Origin: Spirometra erinaceieuropaei | Taxonomy: Eukaryota; Platyhelminthes; Cestoda; Diphyllobothriidea; Diphyllobothriidae | DNA length: 64,000 bases | Assembly (NCBI GenBank): GCA_902702965.1 | Contig: CACRXP010000630.1 | Coordinates: forward strand, 105,119 to 169,118 | Reading direction: 5' to 3' | Shown: positions 37,622 to 48,690 of the stretch, one piece after another | How the letters are laid out: each line of letters starts with the position of its first letter | How positions within the stretch are numbered: position 1 is the stretch's first letter | Position numbers and translations under genes: made by a program | The notes under the pieces: model-generated | The model's database searches: none | Told to the model about the DNA's origin: nothing | The model's input: only the letters and a program-made list of their open reading frames with translations

Positions 37622-38613
37622 CAGTAGATGTGCTAACTCATGAAATGTCAACCAAAATTTCGAAATGCGTTCTCGTTTCGAAAAGATAAATAAAGTAGTG
37701 TTGTAAAACTAATCATGATGCAGCATAAATCTATAATGATCCAGTTACCTCAGGGTATCGGCTTTCGAAAAAACTTATTTTCGGCTGCATGCAAGATCTA
37801 TACTTTGCAAAAAATGACTACTTAAGTAGTATGCAATTTTCTCATTGATTTTCGATGCCCTTGAAAATTCAATTATATTTCATGGAAACCATGCATAAAA
37901 ATATTCATTCTTTTACTAATTCGGTGGAAAATCACGTCTTCTTCCAATTTCATACTCAAAAGAAGAGTATAATTCGGTTTTAAAAAGTTTCTAATTGTGA
38001 GATTTTTAATACCGTTAAACGGCCGTTCATGAAACGTCATGTATCTGCATTTACAAATGTGGCTTGTAAAGTTAACAATATTGCTCAAATCCATTGCTTA
38101 ATTTTATGAACCTCATATGGTCTCCTCTTAACACCGTAGAGAAATGCATGGTTTTCCGTACATGGAAAATATACAGCTTGTAGTTTTGAAACCCTGAATG
38201 CAAGTGTAACAGCAGGTCGGGTTCAAAATTATTCGGGAGTTAGAAAAATTTTTTAAAACCGAATTATACTCTTCTTTTGAGTATGAAATTGGAAGAAGAT
38301 GTGATTTTCTACCGAGTAAGTAAAAGAATGAATACTTTTATGCATGTTTTCCATGAAACATAATTGAATTTTCAAGAGCATCGAAAATCAATGAAAAAAT
38401 TGCATACTAATTAAGTAGTCATTTTTGCAGAGTATAGATCTTTCATGCAGCCGAAAATAAGTTCTTTCGAAAGCCGATACCCTGAGGTAACTGGGTCATT
38501 ATAGATTTATGCTGCATCGTGATTAATCTTAAAACACTACTTAATTTATCTTCTGGAAACGAGAACACATTTCGAAATTTTGGTTGAAATTTCATGAGTT
38601 AGCACATCTACTG
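37622..38613 (+). mobile_element. Fold-back DNA element FB10 (subfamily A, best preserved)
   Basis: TA/CAGTAGATGTGCTAACTCAT ... ATGAGTTAGCACATCTACTG/TA. The left arm (about 37622-38010) and the complement of the right arm (about 38230-38613) can be aligned base by base with few differences. Matching blocks include GATGCAGCATAAATCTATAATGA, CCTCAGGGTATCGGCTTTCGAA and the AGAAGAGTATAATTCGG stretch. The centre of about 220 bp is unpaired. 992 bp, no frame of useful length. The close arm match suggests recent activity or arm-to-arm conversion. Confidence 0.85.
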
Positions 38614-38615
38614 TA

Positions 38616-39206
38616 TATTCCGACTGCAGGACGGGTCGATTCCGTTTTTTTCCTAGAGCTACGGTTAGGAATCTGTGCGGACAGTCTCACAACAGCCAAA
38701 GGAAACAATTTAGTCCGTTGTCTGAAACAGAAGGCTGGTATAGTGTTCGGCAGATAGCGTCGACGATGAGCAATGAAAGATCCAGAATCTGCTCCGCGAG
38801 AACAGGTATCTTTGCCGACTTATTTGAAAAAATATTGTCAAGAGAACAGCAGAACCCGCTTTGGTGACAGTGGAAAAGAAAGCCCTATTCCGTAAAATTC
38901 CCTTTTAAGAGAATACGATGAGTGAATGCCTGAGGAAACGGCTTGATCAAGCTGTTTCACAGACCTTCTCAACAACAAGAGCTCAGGTATTATTCTTAAT
39001 CAACCTTACTCTAAACGGAGAAGGTAAGGATAGATTACCAACTGAGACCACCTCTGTGTACACCCACATGTTTACTTGCCCCCTCTCTCCCCGCGGGAGT
39101 CGATTATATCGGTCGCACGGGACGGCGGCTATCCAAAGGTATACGTTAACACACCCGGGAATGACTGAGAAAAGGCGACGTTAGGGGGGCAAGCGGCACC
39201 ATTCTC
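38616..39206. other. Unassigned spacer
   Basis: Between FB10 and repeat Y. A plus-strand frame of 88 codons (38918-39184) has no recognised motif. Nothing else was seen. Confidence 0.4.
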
Positions 39207-39542
39207 GCATATAAAGTGCAGGCCACAACGAAGTCTTTCATATGATTTGTACGACCCCACTGGACGGCATTACAAGCGTCAGCAGAGGCGGACGCAATCA
39301 GGTCCGCAGGCCGGTCTTCTGTTCACAGAAAAACTTCGTATAGATCTCTTATTCAGCATGACCAGAGGTCAGTTAGCCATACTAACCGCATCTACTTCTC
39401 TGCGTATTCCTCCCCTGCACCTGACACGGCGCTTTCCAATCCTAAACTGATACTCACTGCGTCTAATTATCCACCCATATTTTCTACATCTTGTTTGTGT
39501 GAGATGAATATTACTCGATTTACCTAATTATCAACATGATTA
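39207..39542 (+). repeat. Interspersed repeat Y, copy 2
   Basis: Second copy of the repeat at 32584-32938. Here it is not interrupted at its 3' end: ATCAACATGATTA continues into TGATTGGCCCC, whereas copy 1 has FB7 at that point. It lies directly upstream of the Penelope-like element. Confidence 0.7.
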
Positions 39543-39619
39543 TGATTGGCCCCGTTAGCATGTAAACGTACTGACTTGACATAAAGTTATGACAAGCAGA
39601 TATGTTCTCCTCAAACAGT

Positions 39620-40870
39620 CTTCCGAATCCTTCTATGTAAATTTTTGAAAATCTGGTCAAGAAGTGTTTCAGAGAGGACGAAGATAATCTGGGATTGTTA
39701 TATTTGGTTTATTTGATACCATCAAAGACCAGAATTGATGTCCTTCTATGAAGAAATTCGCCGTTTGTCAAGAAAAGCGGGCGAATTTGGACGGGCATTT
39801 TAATATGCTCGGAATTAAACGACGGATGATTACAGAAATCTTGTGGTCTCATGTCAAAGCATGCACAATTTACAGCATCAAACGGTATTGATTTGTTGCC
39901 GAACCAATTAGATTTGGAAATCCATTTCGAGAGTCTCATTAATCAGCCTGCTGAGTTAAGGTCTACCGATTCTAGAGAAGTTTATTTTTCTAAATCAACT
40001 CTGGTTAACTGTGGCTAACAGTATTTGAGGAAGAATTTAAGAAACAAAGGTCCCTTGACAAGGGCCCATTTCGATAGTCTCGGGAAGCTTTGCCTAACGG
40101 AGATATTTGGTATAGTAGCATTGATGGATTTGGAGGGTTATGTGACAAAACTAGAGGAAATCCTGTCGGATCGTACCAATTGCTCATAATCTGAGAAGGA
40201 CGAAGATTGGACCAACGCTGTAGGAAGTCACTTGACGACAGCTCTTACAGATCTCCACAAAGAAGGTTTTTCGTCTGACAAAGAGCCTGAACTACCAAGA
40301 CCTATAGGCCAGACGAGAATGTACGGCCTTCCGAAAATTCGCAAACAGGGGTTATCCCTGCATCCAATATTGGGTATGGGAAATTCGCCCTAGCACACCA
40401 CTGTAAAATAGCTTGTGGAGAAGCTTAAGTCGCCCGAAAGTTATCTGTACTCTCAAAGTTGGAAAAAAACATTATATGTTGTCGACGCTACCAAGAATAT
40501 GAACGTTAGTGAACGGGGGTGTACCATCTCTGTTTACCAATGTACCCGTGGTGGAAACAACGACCTAACGCTTTGACGTTATTCGGGATACGAATTAGCA
40601 AATAGGAATACCAATGAAAACCCTAGAAGAATTACTTAACCGTTTCTCACAAAATGCTCGGTTTCTCTGAAATGGCCAGCCATACAGGCAAACAGACGCT
40701 TGAACCATTTCTGGCAAATTTTCTCATGGGCGAGGTTGAGAAAGTGAGTTAATAGGACGCCATTAATGACTTTGGGTTCTACGGTCGGTATGAGGACGAT
40801 ATCATCTGCCTGACAGATAATACCACCGACGTTGGTACAGGTACTCCGTCGTCCGTGGCCAACGCCGACT
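39620..40870 (+). pseudogene. Penelope-like reverse transcriptase, decayed
   Basis: Translation in shifting plus-strand frames recovers the order of motifs typical of Penelope-like elements: a region ending YVTKLEEILSDRTN before the palm, RMYGLPKIRKQG (about 40316-40351) followed by HPIL, SLFTNVPV (40527-40550), GIPMKTLEELLNR, YRQTDA, ANFLMGEVEKV, and RYEDDIICL (40786-40812) with the paired Asp residues kept. Multiple stops and frameshifts break it, for example between the LPKI and SLFTN blocks and again before ANFL. No GIY-YIG endonuclease follows within the 250 bp before the hammerhead-like motif, so that part is deleted. Families of this type are retroelements that reverse transcribe at exposed ends or nicks. 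This copy is inactive. Confidence 0.8.
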
Positions 40871-41087
40871 CCAGGCGGTAATCGTGTGACGCCCCAACCG
40901 CATGATAACAGTCATGTATATACCGGTGTACTCGACCTACAAACATCGCTCACACTCTACCTCACTCCTCTCTCTCCCTGTCCAAATGAACACAACACGC
41001 CAACCTCGTAATGCGGGCGACGTGTGAACAATAAGTGATAATAACCCATGAGACACTTATAAAATCTCGCAACTTCTCATTTTCAAT

Positions 41088-41140
41088 GTAACTATATAGG
41101 CCTGATGATGAATTGCCGAAAACATGTGATGGCCCGTTTG
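41088..41140 (+). ncRNA. Hammerhead-like motif, decayed
   Basis: CTGATGA (41102-41108) and GAAA (41118-41121) are nine bases apart and flanked by GGC and GGCC that could form the short stem I. Penelope-like elements are known to carry minimal hammerhead ribozymes in their terminal repeats, and this lies 230 bp after a Penelope-like reverse transcriptase on the same strand. However, the intervening stem II (TGAATTGCC) does not pair fully, and the expected cleavage-site H is a G in the best fold. I read it as a relic or a chance match. Confidence 0.3.
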
Positions 41141-41519
41141 ATTTTTCAAGTGGAACATGAGAATATTCGCAGGACTGTTTTTGTTTGGAAACTTCAAAAT
41201 TTGTAACATCACACAAGGTGATGAGCTGTTTTCTTCAGGCTATGGTGTGATAACATCGTGTTATAAAGCTGAAGATATGAGTTACAGACTCTTAATGCAG
41301 TGGAGGAGTCGATCATTGGAACAGGGGTTGTATTCGCCCAAGGCCGCGAATAATTTTAGAATCGAGCTTCAGATACGGTAACCTGAGAGTGACAAATTGA
41401 CGGCCTCTCCTATTTTCTCATCGCGCATTAGCAGACAGCGTCGGATGATATTGCAATATGCCGGACCGACACCCCAGCGTAGTAATATGCCCTATGAGCG
41501 ACACGTTGTTCTTGTTTTC
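41141..41519. other. Unassigned spacer
   Basis: Between the hammerhead-like motif and X copy 3. Short frames on both strands at 41157-41381 have no motif. Confidence 0.4.
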
Positions 41520-41850
41520 TACTTGACAGTTCGACCGTCGTTGCCGACTATGTCCACCGCGTGCTCCACTGCAAGGCGCAGCAGGCACAATAGCTTGTGC
41601 GTGATTTCTTTTATAATGATAGTAGACTTGTACTGCATGTACCGCGCTCTCTCCTCCACCCGCACCTGGGCCCGTTAGTAAGACATAGCAAAGAAAACCG
41701 AAGACAAAGAGGGCGCAGGCGGCTGACGCGGCAAGGACCCACACCTAGGCGTACCACCACACCCCTAGTACTTAACAAACACTTAACCAGGATTCTAACC
41801 AACGACAACGCTGCAACGGGTCAGACGGGCAAGAATGACTGGGCAACCAT
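41520..41850 (-). repeat. Interspersed repeat X, copy 3 (inverted)
   Basis: On the minus strand it runs GGTTAGAATCC, AGGGGTGTGGTGGTACGCC, CGCCTGCGCCCT, GGGCCCAGGTGCGGGTGGAG, GAGAGAGCGCGGTACATGC, a TATAAAAG box, CACGCACAAG and CGACGGTCGAACTGTCAA, the same order as in copies 4, 5 and 7. It lacks the 5' third of the full repeat. One minus-strand frame (GPGAGGGESAVHAVQVYYHY...) stays open and corresponds to an open frame in copies 4 and 5. Confidence 0.7.
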
Positions 41851-42789
41851 GCTCACGACCGTTATTTCCAGCGGAAGCGCACCTACCGGCAAGGAACCAG
41901 GTATCAGAGAACTGCCAACGCATACCAGGCTGCACAGGCCATGGTTTGCTGATCCTGGCACGACATACTTTCATAGTCCTTGTCATTGTTACTTACGGCC
42001 TAAAAGTAGGCATTATTCTGGCAAATTCGGGACGCCGCGATTTGGAATGCAGGAGCTCAAAACAAACCAAGGCACGCGTTCCTCATCTTGTCCATTCGCC
42101 ACGCAGAGGAAATTCTACTCCCTCATGTTTCATTCATTGCCGTTTATATCACTTGCATTTCAAGGCCAACTGTCTACCCGTTCTAAAAGCCGCCGGCTGC
42201 CCCCCTGCAGGATGGATTGGCCTGCGTCTCGAGTGCGTTTATTCTCAACCAGTGAGCGGTCAGTAAGTTCTATCCCAGAACGACCGCGTTCGAAAATTCA
42301 AACAATTGTCGTCGTTGTCATTTTAGTATATTGATGGATACCACAGAGGAACTTTCAAAAGATTTCTGGACACTGACATCGACAAGAATGTTGTTTCAGA
42401 CTGTTCACCGACCTGAGTGTTGCGACATCCTTCATGGGGCTGCAGGGATGAGAAAGTTTAGCGACAGCCGTCATGACCACAATCCGGGGTGGGATTTTTC
42501 TCGAGTGTTTGCTGAAAATCCTAAAAGTCTAGTTCTATTTGGAGTTTAGCAAGCCAAAAATAAGCGCTTGCCTATTCTGAAATTCTCCGGCAGATAATGT
42601 GCAGAGCAACATTAAAATACATTTATTATTTTGATCACCTTGGCTGCACAAGATCCGTCACAACTCACAAATAATGAGTTGAGATACTTCTACATATTCT
42701 CCTGTCCCTGAGATTGGTACGCTCCGAACTACTCCATTCGAAAAAGGAGAATTCGCCCTGCCATTTTGCCTTAAATTCAAAGGTCTATT
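41851..42789. other. Unassigned; overlapping plus-strand frames
   Basis: The plus strand has two overlapping frames, one open from within X copy 3 to 42334 and another over 41835-42266. Neither shows a domain, and the first begins inside repeat sequence. They may be chance or a fragment of an unrecognised element. Confidence 0.35.
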
Positions 42790-43005
42790 GCCCAGGTAGA
42801 CAGTCGCACTGTTACCAACAGTTCATAATCAGGAAACGCGGCCTGAAAAGACCGGAACACTGGACTAGACAGTTCTGATTTGTTCGTCGTTATCAATTAG
42901 GGATAACCCAATCCAAGACTGCGCGCTTGGGATTTAAACCTGAGTCAGTGGCTCAACAGACAGCGCTCTCGGCTCTAAGCTGCGAGCCAAAATTACGTCG
43001 GTTAG
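42790..43005 (-). repeat. SINE-like, tRNA-related sequence
   Basis: On the minus strand, a box A-like AGCTTAGAGCCGAGAGCGC (about 42963-42982) is followed some 25 bp later by GGTTTAAATCCC (42929-42940), close to the box B consensus. The downstream TTGGGTTAT...ACGACGAAC resembles the tail of the clearer SINE-like copy at 51975-52270. No cloverleaf closes properly. It is a diverged, tentative call. Confidence 0.35.
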
Positions 43006-43016
43006 GGTTAAGAGTA

Positions 43017-43965
43017 CGGTCACTGATCGACCTCATGAAACGCTAGCCGATATTCCGATATGCGTTTTATATTAGAAAAAATTACTTGGGTGGGGTTGTA
43101 ATACTGATTATCACATGGCATAATCCTGTGATATTTCGGACTCGCCAGGTGGCTGTCTTTTGAATGCTCTTCCTTTAGGCCACTGGTACAAACTACACGA
43201 TAAAAATGATTACTTACGTACTATAGATTTTTCATAGTAACTTTCGATGCCCTTATAAATTACAGTATGTTTTATAGAAAACATTAACGAAAATATTCCT
43301 TCTTGTACTCATTCGATAGTAAATTACGTGTTCTTCAAATTCTGTATCATTCAGTTTTAAAGAAGTGTTACGATTCGCGAATAATTCTGGGTCCAATCTG
43401 CTGTTGCATTTGTATTTAGAGCTTTTAGTCTACAATCCGTATTCTTTTCGCGTAAGGAAAATCATACATTCTTCTACGCTATTAATAAGATAACATGTAG
43501 AGCTCAGAAAACTCTGGTAGGCATGTGAACTACGTCGTATACTTCATGAACAGTATTAATAAATGGGGCAGAACGATGCTGTATGAATGGACAATGCGCG
43601 GCCTTAAAAGCCTCCGAATTAGAAACATTTTTACAACCCTTAGGAGCTCTTTCTTCGAACAAAGCATTTGCAGAAGACGTTATTTGCCACCAAGCGAGTA
43701 CAAGAAAGAATACTTATAGGGGGATTTAAAATAAGTGTGGGAAATGTAGAGTAGGTAAGCAGTCATTTTTTACGAATGCGGTTTCTACCGGAAATCGAGA
43801 ATAAGTACATTACGAAATCAACAACCTGACGAGTCCAAAATATACTGGGATTATGGCGCATAATAATCAATATCACAACCCAACCTACGTATATTAATCC
43901 TTCCTAGTCGAAAACGCATGCCACAATTTCGGCTAACAGTTCATGAAATCGATCGCCGACACCTG
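43017..43965. mobile_element. Fold-back DNA element FB11 (subfamily B, decayed)
   Basis: The left end TA/CGGTCACTGATCGACCTCAT and right end ATGAAATCGATCGCCGACACCTG are degenerate inverted repeats. Interior arms share ATTACTTGGGTGGGGTTGTAAT, CATAATCCTGTGATATTTCGG and GGCTGTCTTTTGAATGCTCTTCC with other subfamily B copies and their own complements. 949 bp, no coding capacity. It is one of the oldest-looking copies. Confidence 0.65.
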
Positions 43966-45239
43966 AGTGACGTGCACAGATCGGTGCATACATTTGAAAT
44001 GCTAATCATCCCTCCAGAGTCGGCTCAGCCATCACTGTCTTTCCGACTCTTGAAAAGATCATCAACTGAACATGTATGTAAGCATATCATAATTTATTCC
44101 CATTCATTAGAAATCGCACATCTTATTGAATGTTAAAAATTCGTGTCCCAAGACGCTTCTGGAATTTGAATGTACGAATAAGAAGGCCGCTTTAACCTAA
44201 AGATGATATAATTTAGAGACATTTACGCAATTATGTCTGACCGTGTGTACAGCGTTAAGTCCTCGGACTTTTTAAACTTTCTTAAGCAGCATACGCCTCT
44301 ATTTCAAAAAATGCTTTACTATCTCGCCAATTCTTGATGAGTTCCAAAACCTACAACGCCTTTCTATACGTGAAAAGGCGGTCGCCTGGAAGGACGAGTC
44401 TGGTTTACCAATACATGCGATAAGTGAACTACAGGATGCGGACGAGAAGGCGACTTGACTGTCGGAAGAGCTCTACTGGTCTGATCTTCCGGAACTACTC
44501 TCGAGAACTCAAGTATGGCCTTCTAAAGTGCTTATGGAAGATGTCATTTCGCACCTCATTAGACCACTCAAAGGCACCCAAATTAACTGGATGGCAAGCC
44601 TATTATTTCAACGTCTCAAAATTCGGCTGTTGATTCAGACACCACAGTTAATTTTCCAGCATAATCCACACAGGACCCAAAATCTGATTAGCGTTTCTCT
44701 ACTTTAAGAACGCCTCGGAATCCGTCAGCTGCCTTCTCAATTTAATCAAATTGGAACTGCACATAGACCGGAATGACTCGCCAGGCGCCAAGTGACGCGG
44801 TCGAAGGACTCGCTGTCATGGTATAAGACGTTTGGAATCACTTACCGTACTCGATGTAGTTGTGGATGCAGTTGTGGACTTGTCATAAAAGTGAGATTAC
44901 TTCGGACGCAAATGCCACAGACCTATCAGCGATGAGAAGGAATGAGGTAAACTCTAATGCGGCAGCTCACTCGAAGTAAACCAGCCACACCCTAAATTTC
45001 GACAAAACCGAAATCCCAATGAGATTTGACAACTACGCGAGTTCAGGCCTGCTTCCTTCATGGCACGCCAGCCCGCAGTTCAACTAACACAGCGATCTCC
45101 CCTTCGTATCTAGTGTCAAGACTGTCCAGAATACGGGTCACCGAAATCTCCAAGACACCTCATGACATTTCCGAATGCAGTATTACAATCTATGCTATGA
45201 CATTCGCGGGAACCAACGTGCTCCGCAACCCTGTTTCAG
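43966..45239. other. Unassigned; possible 5' region of LINE-B
   Basis: No recognisable protein or repeat up to about 45000. The last 200 bp or so, directly before the LINE-B frame, may belong to its 5' end, but I cannot set the limit. Confidence 0.4.
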
Positions 45240-48200
45240 TGGTGCGGGCGAATAATATGCGGGTTGGACTACTTACACAGGGAGCGGACTCTTGGTATTA
45301 GATGCTCGAATATGCGGGCGTTTTTGAACCCTGACATCCGCAATCTGACGGTGTGCAGTCTTCGTCAGTCCAACTTGGATGTCTGTTGCCTGCCTGGAGT
45401 TAGAATCCCCGACTCAGGTGCTAGGGAAATAAAAATCCCAGGAGTCAACCGCCACTTCACCCTCCACTACAGCGGCCCACACGACTCTTCTGGTAGATAT
45501 GGTATCGCTAGCGACCTCTCTGAGCATGCAAACCTTGCATTACGTGAATGGGAGCCAGTCAACGATGGGATGGTTTACTTACGACTAAAGGATCATTTTA
45601 CGCAAACATCACTGTCGTTTCTGCGCCCGCACCAACATCATCTGCCGAACAGCGCGTTAAAGAGACCTTATACTAGCGGCTGCAGGAGTTGGTTGGAAGA
45701 TTCCCTCGCCGTGATCTGCTGATTGTTGCCAGGGACTGAAATGGCCGGACTGGGTCCGACAACTCTTCAGTCACCTTAATGGCCGTTCTGGGCTTGGCTC
45801 TCAATACGACAACATTCTAGTTGGTTAAAGGTTCACCAGTAGGGTTCATGATAACAGATCGATGTGTGGTACCGAAACTGTTAACGTCTGTAAGTTTAAC
45901 CATGTTCTCATTCGCACATGCCTGAAAGTCCATCTGTCATCTGCGCCCAAAATACCACGTGCGAAACACCTTGATGTCGCAAGGCTTCGACAACCCATCA
46001 CTGCCGTGACACTCGGCACAGGAACCCGGTCCCGTTTTTCGATCCGAGCCGGCGGAGAAGGCTGTGACTAATGATTACCACTGAGGCAACAACTGGATCA
46101 ACGGAAGAACTCTGCAGTTGTTTGTCCAGACATCTCAAGCTTATCTCGCAACGATGCTTCCTTGAGTCAACTACGGAAAATGACCGTAAAGTTGACTATG
46201 GATGACCGGCAGAACTATTTGGCTGAAACAGAAACCCCATGGAGCTCGCCTCAGACATTAATGACACTCGACAACTCTACCAAATTATCCCAAAAGTTAG
46301 TGGTAAGCCTGTGTTCGCGATGTGAATGGCGCTCATTTCCCGCGCCTGTTAACTGACCGGTCTAGACAGTGGCTGGGACTTGGGAATGGGAAGAGAGAGT
46401 GAGATCGATAACTCAGCGCACTTTTTCCTCACTATAAACAATCTTACGCGCTTGAAGCTATCACGGTGCGCTAAAAACCGTGACTTGGAAGGCTTTCAAC
46501 TGACGGGATAACTTGGACCTCGCAGTCGGCCCAGTGTTGTACGTTTGTGTGGGGAGACCGACCGGTGATCTAGAAATCAGGCTGCAATGGCTCCTTCTTA
46601 ATGCGGTCTTACGGCACTTCCACTCTGTGGGATCCGCGCCAGGTGCGACGGCACGCTTAGGGGCGGCTTCGGCCACGTCAGTCCCTTCTTGTTGTTGGTT
46701 AAAATCCGGGTCATTTTCTGTGTGGACCAGGGGGATGCGGAATGGAGCGCGAAGGTGCGGGCTCGACCGTGCCATCCACCTGCGCCCTCCCCCGCCTCCG
46801 GTCTTCTTGACTCCACCTTGATACCGGGTCCAGGTGGCGGAGGTGAAAGTGCAGTAGATGCTGCGCAAGTGTACATTCACTATAAACTAAATCACATACA
46901 AGTCACCGCGCCTGCTTCACCTTGTTGCGAAGCACACGGTGACATCGTCGGAAACAACGGTCGAACCATCGGGCTTTTGTGCTGACAACTTTGCCAGGGT
47001 TGATTGGCGGCGTGATCACTTCGAACATCTCAAATATGGTAAACAGCCCATTACATCTTAGCTTTCCTATGTAACGGAATTTTATTCCACTCCAGTCTAT
47101 GCAGTGTCGTGCGACCCCCCTACTGAGGGAGAAACTGCGGATGCAATACAGAGGCTGAACAACAATAGGGCGCCTGGAGAGGACGGTATTACCGTCGAAA
47201 TCTACAGGTCTTGTGTCGACATTCTGGCGTCCTGGCTCCATGAGGTGACTGAGCAAGCGTGGTGAGATGAGGTGGTCCCTAATGACCGGGACTCGGACAT
47301 CCCTGGGCCTGTCCTCAAGAAGGGAGATAAGACAAAGTGCGAGAACTAACACGGTATAAACCTCGTCGATTATGCTAACAAGATCTTCATTGTTGTTCGC
47401 AGACGATTTCAGTCTGTGCATGACTCTGAGATGAGGTTCAACCAAGACGGACTGAGAGCTGGGCGTGGGTGCGCAGACGAGGCTTTTACATTGAGGCGCG
47501 TTCTATAATTCTGTCATCGCCACCAGCAACCTAGGCGGTCTATGTTGTTGACTTCACCGCTACGTTCGGTTCCTCTCATCATGGGTATCACGTGGGTTTC
47601 AGTGGAGGATAAGTGAACTAGATGGTGTGTCGGCCAAAATCGTCGCACCATAACCAAGTTCTATTATCGCCCCACTACTACGCGAGTTCTCGTACATAAC
47701 AATCTCTCCCAACCGCTCAATAGCCGACCTGGTGTTCAATAAGGTTGCATCCTGTCGCTCATTCTGTCCAATTACGTCAGCGACTGGATGTTCGGAAGAG
47801 CTCTACAGGGTTCTGAGGGCGTGGAGTCCGCACCCAAACGCCGGTTGACTGATCTAGACTACGCCGATAGTATCAGCTTCCTGGCCCCAGCTTTGGAAAT
47901 TTAGTCTGTAGTATCACGGGTGAAAGAAGTCGCTACTTTGGTCGGTTTATGCGTAGACGCTGGGAAGAACAAATTGTTTCCGAGCTGCATCTCTTACCAG
48001 GAGAAGGCACCAATTGGAATTCCTAGTTGTCAACTTAAATAACTAGTTTCAAATACCTCGGGGAGAGGCTGGTGCCCAGCAGACAGAGCAAGGACGACAT
48101 TTCATACTAACTCGATGGTGCCCGCAGGGTTTTCCCAATCATTAGAAAATGTCTATGGACTCGACGCGACATCTTATTCGTCATAAAGACCCGCGTGTAC

Positions 48201-48690
48201 TGTGCATTCGTCCGGTCAGTCCTTCTCCACAGTTGTGGATGTCGAGCTTTGCGTTCGAAAGAGCAGGGACTCGAGGTGTTTGGCCGCCGCTGCCTGAGGA
48301 CCATCATTCGAGTGAAACACGCCGACTTCGTCCCAAATGAGACAGTTGTCATATGCCTCAACAACAACACGATATTTTAGGTCATCCACGGATGACGACT
48401 GAGGTGGTTTGGGCACATTCTCCGTCGTCCGCCTCAAAAAGCTCGGTCATACTGCCCTCGATCCAGCGCCGTTGCCCACCTGAAGGTGTCGAGAAGATCA
48501 ACTCAAGACCTTGGCTCGACACGATTCGTCAAGACATGGAGGCGGTTCTTGGACCTTCGGTATTCGGTCTCCGTCGCTGGGAAAGAGGATGTGTCGAACC
48601 GTCCAGATCCGCTGCTGCACGCGTAAAGAGGTGCAATACGTGACATCATCGAAGCTGTATAGATCAGGCATGATCACAGCCGCACCAAGT
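45240..48690 (+). pseudogene. LINE-B: RTE-like non-LTR retrotransposon, decayed and interrupted
   Basis: Endonuclease part, about 45264-46080: LTQGADSWY, NLTVCSLRQSN, GVNRHFTLHYSG, WEPVNDGMVYLRLK, then a frame break. The metal-binding GDWNG box reads RD-stop-NG (near 45735), and the terminal SDH site has become FNH, so the nuclease is dead. The linker (SQLRKMT..., LYQIIPKVSGKP) runs to about 46336, is split by repeat X (46338-46984) and resumes with FARVDWRRDHFEH. Reverse transcriptase, about 47095-48100: NNNRAPGEDGI, GPVLKKGDKTKCEN, GLRAGRGCADEAFTLRRV (about 47453-47507), and YADS (47860-47871) where YADD is expected, so a catalytic Asp is lost. The C-terminal part (SVLLHSCGCRALR, RCLRTIIRVKHADFV, RLRWFGHILRRPP) runs to about 48660. 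Numerous stops and frameshifts are present. Confidence 0.85.
46338..46984 (+). repeat. Interspersed repeat X, copy 4 (full length, nested in LINE-B)
   Basis: About 645 bp inserted in the linker of LINE-B. It starts near CGCCTGTTAACTGACCGGTC and ends near CAACGGTCGAACCATCG, and LINE-B sequence resumes with GGCTTTTGTGCTGACAAC. Order: GGGA-rich start, CACTATAAACAATCTTACGCG, a GGCTGCAATGGCTCCTTCTT block, GGATCCGCGCC, GGTGCGGGCTCGACCGTGCC, CCCTCCCCCGCCTC, GGTGGCGGAGG, a second CACTATAAACTAAATCAC box, CACACGGTGACATCGTCGG. A short G-G-C-T-like direct repeat at the edges may be the target duplication. There is no gene of its own. Confidence 0.8.

Noticed and set aside
41597..42334. 245-codon plus-strand frame
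   Set aside because: Starts inside an inverted X repeat, no domain, and another frame is open over the same stretch; no support as a gene.
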